Assembly (NCBI GenBank): GCA_011051475.1
Contig: DRLE01000144.1
Span: forward strand, 1 to 13,055
Source: Gammaproteobacteria bacterium
GTDB taxonomy: Bacteria; Pseudomonadota; Gammaproteobacteria; SZUA-229
Direction of reading: 5' to 3'
DNA: 13,055 nucleotides
Shown: piece by piece, positions 6,896 to 13,055 of the stretch
How positions within the stretch are numbered: position 1 is the first letter of the stretch
How the letters are laid out: each line of letters starts with the position of its first letter
The notes under the pieces: model-generated
What the model was told of the DNA's origin: nothing
Databases searched by the model: none
Seen by the model: only the letters and a program-made list of their open reading frames with translations
Made by a program: the position numbers and the translations under genes

Positions 6896-7846
6896 ATGAG
6901 CAGTAAAGATCTGTCTATCATCATCGTTGATGACCTCCAGTTCAGCCGAATCGTGGTAAAAACTGCGCTGAAAAAGGCGGGATACAATGGTGTTCGTATG
7001 GCGGACAGCGCTACCCAGGCCCTGGCCATGATCGACCAGAAGCCCGCCGATGTGGTGCTGGCCGACTGGATGATGCCGGAAATGGACGGCCTGGAGCTGA
7101 CTGAACATATCCGTCAGCGTGACGAGGAAAAGGGCACCTATACCGCTGTTATTCTGTTTACCGCCCATGAAGGCATCGAGTACCTGGTCAAGGCCTTCGA
7201 ACACGGCGTCGATGATTATCTGTGCAAACCGCCCAACCCGCAGGAACTGGCCGCCCGCGTCAATGCCGCCGCCCGTATTGCCACCCTGCAGAATGACCTG
7301 CTGGAAACGTCCCGCCAGTTGCAGAAAACCATCGACAACCTGGAAAAAATGGCCCTGGTCGACGAGATTACCGGCGCCGGCAACCAGTCTTTCCTGCTGA
7401 AAAGCCTGAAATCCCACCTGCTTGAAGCCTCGACCCGCCGTGGCGGCGTGGCTCTGATACTGGTGGAGCTGCGCGAGCTGGAAAGCATCCGCGCCGCGCA
7501 TGGTGAGTTCGTGGTCAATGAAATTCTTATCAGCCAGCATCGTCGCCTGCGCCGCGCGGTAAGGCCAACCGACGTGGTCGCCCGGCTGGACAACAATATC
7601 TTCGGCATCATCATGCACCACACCAAGGTGAACGACTACAAGCCTTCAACCATTGCACGCATCCTTTCCATGATAAACAACCGCGCCTACAAGACCACGG
7701 TTGGCAATCTGCCAATTACCGGTTGCATGGGCGTGCACTATTACAATGGTGACGAGATTATTATTTCCGCCGATGAGATGATCCGCAGGGCCGGTGAAAA
7801 ACTCGACCAGGCGCGCAATGACAGCACACTCAGTATTGCCTACTGA
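6896..7846 (+). CDS. Response regulator: REC receiver domain plus degenerate GGDEF domain
   Basis: The 316-residue protein begins with a complete receiver domain: acidic pair D12/D13, phospho-acceptor D57 in LADWMMPEMDG, T89 and K111 (DDYLCKPPN). A probable coiled-coil linker spans about 124-153. The C-terminal half follows the GGDEF diguanylate cyclase fold: LVDEITGAGN (154-163) stands for the usual LTGLxNR motif, and RPTDVVARL precedes the active site. At that site GGDEF is replaced by DNNIF (232-236), so cyclic-di-GMP synthesis is very unlikely. The RxxD inhibitory-site motif (R223, D226) is kept exactly five residues before it, compatible with binding cyclic-di-GMP. No histidine kinase is adjacent. 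No good Shine-Dalgarno lies before the ATG at 6896. A bidirectional terminator follows. Confidence 0.88.
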   Translation: MSSKDLSIIIVDDLQFSRIVVKTALKKAGYNGVRMADSATQALAMIDQKPADVVLADWMMPEMDGLELTEHIRQRDEEKGTYTAVILFTAHEGIEYLVKAFEHGVDDYLCKPPNPQELAARVNAAARIATLQNDLLETSRQLQKTIDNLEKMALVDEITGAGNQSFLLKSLKSHLLEASTRRGGVALILVELRELESIRAAHGEFVVNEILISQHRRLRRAVRPTDVVARLDNNIFGIIMHHTKVNDYKPSTIARILSMINNRAYKTTVGNLPITGCMGVHYYNGDEIIISADEMIRRAGEKLDQARNDSTLSIAY

Positions 7847-7881
7847 GCTGCCTGAAACTTTTCTGTAAAACCGACAGGCAC

Positions 7882-7913
7882 AAAAAAGCCGCTGCATCTA
7901 CAGCGGCTTTTTT
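7882..7913. terminator. Bidirectional intrinsic terminator between the response regulator and grxD
   Basis: The 13-base arms AAAAAAGCCGCTG (7882-7894) and CAGCGGCTTTTTT (7901-7913) pair perfectly around a six-base loop, giving a GC-rich stem with a U-run in both directions. It lies 35 bases after the response regulator stop and serves the convergent grxD as well. Confidence 0.93.
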
Positions 7914-7930
7914 ATAGAACTATGGCCGGT

Positions 7931-7968
7931 TTATTCAGCCGGGCTTATTCGGCTCGTACTTATTCGGC
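7931..7968. repeat. Three copies of TTATTC(A/G)GC at the grxD 3' end
   Basis: TTATTCAGC (7931), TTATTCGGC (7945) and TTATTCGGC (7960) recur every 14-15 bases. On the grxD strand the unit is GCCGAATAA, the last two codons plus stop. The second copy is exactly 15 bases on and in frame, so it provides a back-up stop. This looks like local duplication of the gene end. Confidence 0.7.
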
Positions 7969-8280
7969 AAGCGCTTCCTCGATCATCTTTTGCAGATCAC
8001 CGCTTTCAAACATTTCCAGCGTAATATCACAGCCGCCAATCAGCTCGCCATTGATATATACCTGTGGAAAGGTCGGCCAGTCGGCATAGCGCGGCAGATT
8101 CTGGAAAATTTCCGGGTCGGCCAGCACATTACAGTAGGCAAACTCCTTGCCGACCTGCTTCAGCGCTTCCACGGTACGCCCGGAAAAGCCACACTGCGGA
8201 AACTGCGGTGTACCCTTCATATAAATCATGATCTTGTTGTTTTTGACCTGTTCGTCAATTCTGTCTAATACGTCTGTCAT
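7960..8280 (-). CDS. grxD: Monothiol CGFS glutaredoxin (Grx4 family)
   Basis: Grx4-type glutaredoxins bind a [2Fe-2S] cluster as dimers with glutathione and hand it to client proteins or BolA partners. They are cytosolic and do not act as classical disulphide reductants. The 106-residue product has the diagnostic CGFS at 30-33 preceded by KGTP (22-25), the cis-proline segment WPTFPQVY (68-75) and the glutathione-binding GGCDI (82-86). Length is normal for a single-domain member. The ATG at 8280 has AGGTGA six bases upstream. A TATAAT box lies about 35 bases upstream, with a perfect palindrome between it and the gene, so it probably has its own promoter. It converges on the response regulator through a shared terminator. 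Confidence 0.96.
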   Translation of the reverse strand: MTDVLDRIDEQVKNNKIMIYMKGTPQFPQCGFSGRTVEALKQVGKEFAYCNVLADPEIFQNLPRYADWPTFPQVYINGELIGGCDITLEMFESGDLQKMIEEALAE

Positions 8281-8297
8281 TACTGTTCACCTGTGTT

Positions 8298-8310
8298 CAA
8301 TACTGTATTG
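8298..8310. promoter_or_regulatory. Perfect palindrome CAATACTGTATTG at the grxD transcription start
   Basis: The 13-base sequence is CAATAC-T-GTATTG, an exact dyad centred at 8304, five bases downstream of the grxD -10 box. This is the expected place for a repressor operator covering the start site. I do not recognise the cognate regulator; it does not fit a LexA or type 2 IscR consensus. Confidence 0.5.
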
Positions 8311-8315
8311 CGCCG

Positions 8316-8344
8316 ATTATACCCCGATCGCTCCATGAGTAACC
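8316..8344 (-). promoter_or_regulatory. Probable grxD promoter
   Basis: A perfect TATAAT (8321-8316, minus strand) lies 35 bases before the grxD ATG. Seventeen bases further upstream is GGTTAC (8344-8339), a poor -35 match, so an activator or relaxed promoter may be involved. A small hairpin, CCCCA/TGGGG (8344-8348 and 8353-8357), abuts the -35 zone. Confidence 0.55.
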
Positions 8345-8402
8345 CCCAACCGTGGGGTGGAATAGAATATGGGGTTTGACCGATAAATTTCAAGCCTTGC
8401 AT

Positions 8403-8445
8403 AAAAGCTGACCCTATCAGATGACAGCTACCCCCTGTAGCTTTT
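8403..8445. repeat. Nested inverted repeats downstream of asnB
   Basis: AAAAGCT (8403-8409) pairs with AGCTTTT (8439-8445). Inside its right part, AGCTAC (8426-8431) and GTAGCT (8437-8442) form a tighter hairpin with a five-base loop. The two pairings exclude each other. For asnB transcripts (minus strand) the outer repeat ends in four U, so it may act as a weak terminator; the plus strand also shows a short U-run. Confidence 0.45.
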
Positions 8446-8483
8446 ACTGCCGACTGCCATTTGCCAACTAATACAGCCAACTA
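8445..8483. repeat. Short direct repeats around the asnB stop codon
   Basis: GCCAACTA occurs at 8463-8470 and 8476-8483; the second copy contains the asnB stop (TAG on the minus strand). Adjacent are three 7-base units TACTGCC, GACTGCC and ATTTGCC (8445-8465). The period of seven is shared with the TTCACTA arrays, but the sequence differs. Confidence 0.6.
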
Positions 8484-10271
8484 TGCATCAATATTCTGCT
8501 GAAACCAGAGCTCCAGCGCCGCCAGATGCCACAGCTTGCTGCCCTGCAGGCGGGTATGATAATCCTCGGGGTTTTTCAGCAGTTTTTCCACATAAGCCGG
8601 ATTGTACAGGCCACGCTGTTTTGCCTGATCCGACAGCAGTATCTGTTTCATAAACTCGAGGAACTCACCGCGCACATATTTCAGTGCCGGCATGGGGAAG
8701 TAGGCCTTGCTGCGGTTGACCACCTTGTCCGGCAGAAAACCGCGCGACAGCGCCTTTAATACGTGCTTGCCGCCATTGGGCAGCTTCATTTCCGGCGGCA
8801 TGGAGGCGGCCAGCTCTACAAGCTGCGTATCCAGGAAGGGCACACGCGCTTCCAGCCCCCAGGCCATGGTCATATTGTCCACGCGCTTGACCGGGTCATC
8901 GACGATCAGGGTAGTCACATCCACCGCCAGCACCCGGTCAAGGTATTCATCTGCCTCCACCTCATCGAGCAGGTCCTGCATCAGCTCTGAGGTGACATCC
9001 TTCACGTGATAGCGCGGGTCGACCATTTCCAGGTATTCGTCATGGTCGCGGTCGAAATATTCATCGGCAAAACGCTTGATGCCCGGGGTAAGGGAATGGT
9101 GCATGCGCGGATACCAGAAATAGCCGCCGAATACCTCATCGGCACCCTGCCCGCTCTGCACCACCTTGACCTCCTTCGACACCACTTCCGAGAGCAGATA
9201 AAACGCCACCGCGTCCTGGCCGAACATGGGCTCGGCCATATTGGCAAAGGCCTCGGGCAGGCGCGGCAGCACCTGGTTATTGGGCACCATAAGCTGGTGG
9301 TGCTCGGTATTGAACCTCTCGGCAACCGCATCGGAATACTCGAACTCATTGCCTTTTTCCTCGGGCGCGTCTTCAAAGCCCACGGAAAAGGTTTTCAGTC
9401 CCTTCTGTCCGGCTTCGGCCAGCAGGCCCACCAGCAGGCTGGAATCGATGCCGCCGGAAAGCAGTACACCCACCGGCACATCGGCGATCTTCACCCGCTT
9501 TTCCACCGCCCGGCGCAGCTCATCATGTACCGCCTGTACCCAGTCGGCCTCGGTCATGGTCTTTTCCGGTCGCCTGGCTTTCAGCTGCCAGTAGCGTTTT
9601 TCTTCGACACTGCCGTTGTTGTCAATCAACAGGTAATGCGCCGGTTTGACCTTGCGGATACCTTTAAGCATTGTGCGCGGCGCCGGCACCACCGCGTGCA
9701 GGGTAAACAGATGATGCATGGCGGTGGCGTCAATACCGGTGTCAAGTGGCACACCCGCCTGCCTGTGGGCGTGAATAATGGCCTGGGTATTGGAGGCGAA
9801 CAGCAGCTGCTCGCCGGTTTGCGCGTAATACAGCGGTTTGATACCACTGCGATCGCGCGCCAGCAGCAAACGCTGGCGACCGCGATCCCAGAGGCCGATG
9901 GCAAACATCCCCTGCAGACGCGCAATACAGTCTTCGCCCCATTCGATATAGGCGCGCAGAATCACCTCGGTATCGCCGGTGGATTCAAAGCGGTGCCCCT
10001 TGCCCTGCAACTCCCTGCGTAAATCCGGATAGTTATAAATGGTGCCATTGAACACCAGCGCCACCCCCGCAGCTTCATCCACCATCGGCTGCGCCGCCCT
10101 GTCAGACAGGTCGATAATCGCCAGGCGCCGGTGCCCCAGCGCAACCGGTGCATCCAGATACGAGCCTTCCGAATCCGGACCGCGCTTTCGCAACTGCTCT
10201 TTCATCGCCTCGATCACCGACAGCTCAGGCTGTCCGTCATCAAAACGCAATTCACCGCATATTCCGCACAT
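8481..10271 (-). CDS. Asparagine-synthetase-family amidotransferase, probably N-acetylglutaminylglutamine amidotransferase
   Basis: The 596-residue protein joins an N-terminal glutaminase domain, with nucleophile C2 (MCGICGELRF) and motifs GHRRLAIIDLSD (46-57), NGTIYNY (75-81) and GDTEV (99-103), to a C-terminal synthetase domain with the pyrophosphate loop LSGGIDSS (271-278). It therefore hydrolyses glutamine and uses the ammonia to amidate an ATP-activated carboxylate. The inter-domain stretch LHAVVPAPRTMLKGIRKVKP (191-210) and the AAQPMVD segment near 59-65 resemble, from memory, the enzyme that makes the osmoprotectant N-acetylglutaminylglutamine amide better than AsnB. The usual partner acetyltransferase/ligase and peptidase genes are not beside it. 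The ATG at 10271 has no clear Shine-Dalgarno and abuts a 14-base tandem repeat. The enzyme family is near certain, the substrate about 70%. Confidence 0.9.
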   Translation of the reverse strand: MCGICGELRFDDGQPELSVIEAMKEQLRKRGPDSEGSYLDAPVALGHRRLAIIDLSDRAAQPMVDEAAGVALVFNGTIYNYPDLRRELQGKGHRFESTGDTEVILRAYIEWGEDCIARLQGMFAIGLWDRGRQRLLLARDRSGIKPLYYAQTGEQLLFASNTQAIIHAHRQAGVPLDTGIDATAMHHLFTLHAVVPAPRTMLKGIRKVKPAHYLLIDNNGSVEEKRYWQLKARRPEKTMTEADWVQAVHDELRRAVEKRVKIADVPVGVLLSGGIDSSLLVGLLAEAGQKGLKTFSVGFEDAPEEKGNEFEYSDAVAERFNTEHHQLMVPNNQVLPRLPEAFANMAEPMFGQDAVAFYLLSEVVSKEVKVVQSGQGADEVFGGYFWYPRMHHSLTPGIKRFADEYFDRDHDEYLEMVDPRYHVKDVTSELMQDLLDEVEADEYLDRVLAVDVTTLIVDDPVKRVDNMTMAWGLEARVPFLDTQLVELAASMPPEMKLPNGGKHVLKALSRGFLPDKVVNRSKAYFPMPALKYVRGEFLEFMKQILLSDQAKQRGLYNPAYVEKLLKNPEDYHTRLQGSKLWHLAALELWFQQNIDA

Positions 10272-10284
10272 ATAAAGAAGTTTT

Positions 10285-10312
10285 AAGTTGTCAGTTTCAA
10301 GTAGTCAGTTTT
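10285..10312. repeat. Tandem 14-mer in the asnB leader
   Basis: AAGTTGTCAGTTTC (10285-10298) and AAGTAGTCAGTTTT (10299-10312) are contiguous and match at 12 of 14 positions. A partial third copy runs towards the asnB start. They sit where a ribosome site would be expected to begin, 13 bases from the ATG. Confidence 0.7.
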
Positions 10313-10343
10313 ACTATCATTCATTTTTTATCGCCATGAATAG

Positions 10344-10364
10344 CAGGCATGCTGAAATTGCCTG
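10344..10364. terminator. Small hairpin between the hydantoinase gene and asnB
   Basis: CAGGCA (10344-10349) and TGCCTG (10359-10364) form a six-pair stem with a nine-base loop. No U-run follows on the minus strand, so termination would be weak; it may simply be an unassigned hairpin. Confidence 0.3.
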
Positions 10365-10376
10365 GAACAATTCCCG

Positions 10377-11980
<1,604 letters not shown>

Positions 11981-12048
11981 CAGTGAGCAAACGAAACGGC
12001 AATAACACCTGTAAAATTATGGAATATCTTGTTTTTATTAAGAAAATT

Positions 12049-12076
12049 ATGCAATTTTCGTAAATTAGAGTTGCAT
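12049..12076. promoter_or_regulatory. Inverted repeat ATGCAA-N16-TTGCAT in the divergent control region
   Basis: ATGCAA (12049-12054) and TTGCAT (12071-12076) are perfect inverse complements with centres 22 bases apart, about two helical turns, in an AT-rich block between the divergent hydantoinase and urate-oxidase-N-like genes. The right half overlaps a TTATAC sequence that could be a -10 box for the plus-strand gene. This is the geometry of a dimeric regulator site, but the arms are short. Confidence 0.4.
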
Positions 12077-12102
12077 TATACACGCGTCTGCCCTATTGTT
12101 AG

Positions 12103-12116
12103 CGCCCAACGGGGCG
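12103..12116 (+). promoter_or_regulatory. GC-rich hairpin in the leader of the urate-oxidase-N-like gene
   Basis: CGCCC (12103-12107) and GGGCG (12112-12116) pair around the loop AACG, about 70 bases before the start codon. It would fold in the 5' leader. No U-run follows, so it may be a stabilising or regulatory structure; I do not recognise a riboswitch. Confidence 0.35.
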
Positions 12117-12173
12117 GCCTTTAACCATGGCCCGGTAAGTAACCCCAAAAACTATTCAAAACATACACAAATC

Positions 12174-12180
12174 AGGAGAG
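12174..12180 (+). promoter_or_regulatory. Strong ribosome binding site
   Basis: AGGAGAG lies with its AGGAG core six bases before the ATG at 12185, the best Shine-Dalgarno in the window and a sign of a well-translated gene. Confidence 0.85.
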
Positions 12181-12184
12181 TATC

Positions 12185-12781
12185 ATGAATCCATTATTAA
12201 CAATCAAAGGCACCCTGGCCGTTGGTTTTGTACTCGCCATTGCTGTTGCATACGGCATGGGCAACGGCCTGGCAGGCATGAACACCACTATCTGGCTGCA
12301 CGTACTGTCCGGCGTGGTCTGGATCGGCCTGCTGTACTACTTCAACTTCGTCCAGGTTCCCGGCGTTGGTGCTGCCCTGGCTGACTCTGACGGCCCCGGA
12401 CCTGCCGCCATCAACAAATACATCGCCCCGACCGCACTGCTGTGGTTCCGCATGGCTGCTGCCGTAACATGGCTGACCGGCCTCAGCGGTCTGGCACAGC
12501 TTGGCGGCGGCATGCAGGGCATTATCGATGCCTTTACCTTCCAGAACGGCATGGGCGTTATCGGCCTGGGCGCATGGCTGGGTACCATTATGCTGTTCAA
12601 CGTATGGGTACTGATCTGGCCAAACCAGAAGAAAATCCTGGGCCTGGACGGCAAGGAACACGATGCCGACACCATTGCAGGCGCCAAGAAGGTTGCCCTG
12701 CTGGCTTCACGCACCAATACAGCACTGTCAATTCCGATGCTGCTGTGCATGGTGGGTTATGCGCACGGACTGTCATTTTAA
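12185..12781 (+). CDS. Stand-alone urate oxidase N-terminal (PuuD membrane) domain protein
   Basis: The 198-residue integral membrane protein matches the N-terminal membrane region of the bacterial urate hydroxylase PuuD, including WLHVLSGVVWIGLLYYFNF (37-55), WFRMAAAVTWLTGL (87-100), GAWLGTIMLFNVWVLIWPNQ (129-148) and ASRTNTALSIPML (174-186). About five membrane helices are predicted, near residues 9-25, 36-56, 84-103, 123-146 and 178-194. H39 and H194 lie in or beside helices and could bind haem. The cytochrome c domain that follows in PuuD is absent (no CxxCH), so urate hydroxylation cannot be assumed. Such stand-alone proteins are known but of uncertain function. It has a strong ribosome site and its own terminator, so it is a single-gene unit, divergent from the hydantoinase gene. 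Confidence 0.85.
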   Translation: MNPLLTIKGTLAVGFVLAIAVAYGMGNGLAGMNTTIWLHVLSGVVWIGLLYYFNFVQVPGVGAALADSDGPGPAAINKYIAPTALLWFRMAAAVTWLTGLSGLAQLGGGMQGIIDAFTFQNGMGVIGLGAWLGTIMLFNVWVLIWPNQKKILGLDGKEHDADTIAGAKKVALLASRTNTALSIPMLLCMVGYAHGLSF

Positions 12782-12826
12782 TATAGCCTGAGTGTTCAGC
12801 TGGCCGGGTTCCGGCTGGCTTGTAAG

Positions 12827-12863
12827 AAAGCGGTTTGCTGAATGCCAGCAAGCCGCTTTTTTT
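12827..12863 (+). terminator. Strong intrinsic terminator
   Basis: AAAGCGGTTTGCTG (12827-12840) pairs with CAGCAAGCCGCTTT (12846-12859) over 14 positions with one G-U pair and a five-base loop, and a run of seven T follows (12857-12863). It lies 45 bases after the urate-oxidase-N-like stop. Confidence 0.93.
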
Positions 12864-12926
12864 ATGTCCGATATATTTTTTCTTCAGTTGTTTCTTTGCC
12901 ATGCCTACGGCTTCTAGTTATACCTC

Positions 12927-13012
12927 GTTTCGCCCTGACGGTGAGTTATTGGTTGGCTTTCTTTTGAGCTTTTTGACGTTGATAGTTCGAGTTTCGCCCT
13001 GACGGCGAGTTA
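12927..13012. repeat. Two 22-bp direct repeats, GTTTCGCCCTGACGG(T/C)GAG-TTA
   Basis: Copies at 12927-12948 and 12991-13012 match at 21 of 22 bases, 64 bases apart. The second contains a small hairpin TCGCC-CTGAC-GGCGA. The region carries no convincing gene. Its sequence style is that of dispersed non-coding repeats of proteobacteria. Confidence 0.85.
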
Positions 13013-13040
13013 CTCTTTTTCTCCAGCAAAAAAGAGTAAC
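13009..13040. repeat. 12-bp inverted repeat at the right edge
   Basis: GTTACTCTTTTT (13009-13020) and AAAAAGAGTAAC (13029-13040) are perfect inverse complements with an eight-base loop, directly joined to the second 22-bp direct repeat. Together they look like one composite repeat element that may continue beyond the window. Confidence 0.85.
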
Positions 13041-13055
13041 CAGAAAATGCCGCCG

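Noticed and set aside
8280..8480. A 66-codon minus-strand frame filling the asnB-grxD gap
   Set aside because: It overlaps the grxD promoter, the palindrome and nested repeats, begins at the edge of the asnB stop and has no recognisable features; repeats explain it better.
9006..10022. A 338-codon plus-strand open frame opposite the amidotransferase
   Set aside because: It lies entirely within the asparagine-synthetase-family gene, whose catalytic motifs are intact on the minus strand, and has a histidine/glutamine-rich composition typical of antisense reading.
12597..12902. Minus-strand open frame across the right terminator
   Set aside because: It runs through a strong intrinsic terminator and opposite a well-supported membrane protein gene.

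Overview
The window reads as ordinary chromosome of a gammaproteobacterium with moderately high G+C. The evidence is the set of housekeeping genes: an E. coli-type dihydroorotase (pyrC), RNase T (rnt), a CGFS monothiol glutaredoxin (grxD), the cell-wall recycling ligase mpl and a Pseudomonas-like ubiX. The species cannot be named from the sequence. An N-acetylglutaminylglutamine-type amidotransferase suggests an organism that meets osmotic stress, but that is inference.

Layout. Positions 1-2049 (minus) hold most of a TPR-rich transcriptional regulator ending in a winged-helix/BTAD module, cut by the left edge. A gene-free stretch of 378 bases follows. Positions 2428-4967 (minus) look like an operon read right to left: a small membrane protein of unknown function, mpl, then ubiX. 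Diverging from it across only 38 bases is pyrC, followed by rnt and a REC plus degenerate-GGDEF response regulator (all plus strand). This run ends at a bidirectional terminator facing grxD. Then come grxD, the asparagine-synthetase-family amidotransferase and a hydantoinase B/oxoprolinase family protein, all minus strand and separated by repeat-rich gaps rather than tightly packed. At the right, a stand-alone membrane protein of the urate oxidase N-terminal (PuuD membrane) family diverges from the hydantoinase gene and ends in a strong terminator. The last 150 bases are repeats only.

No known mobile island, CRISPR array, RNA gene or defence system is visible. The most unusual material is repeat structure at gene 3' ends. 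The mpl and hydantoinase genes end in the same composite: a perfect stem-loop inside the last codons, then, sharing one base, an array of the heptamer TGAATAG (coding strand) that supplies the last codons and the stop. At mpl/ubiX the same array also supplies the GTG start of ubiX. asnB and grxD also carry their stop codons in short repeated units of other sequence, and pyrC is followed after 3 bases by a perfect 28-bp inverted repeat.

The second point worth following is the response regulator. Its GGDEF active-site motif is lost, but an RxxD inhibitory-site motif is kept at the exact canonical spacing, which suggests a cyclic-di-GMP receptor rather than an enzyme.
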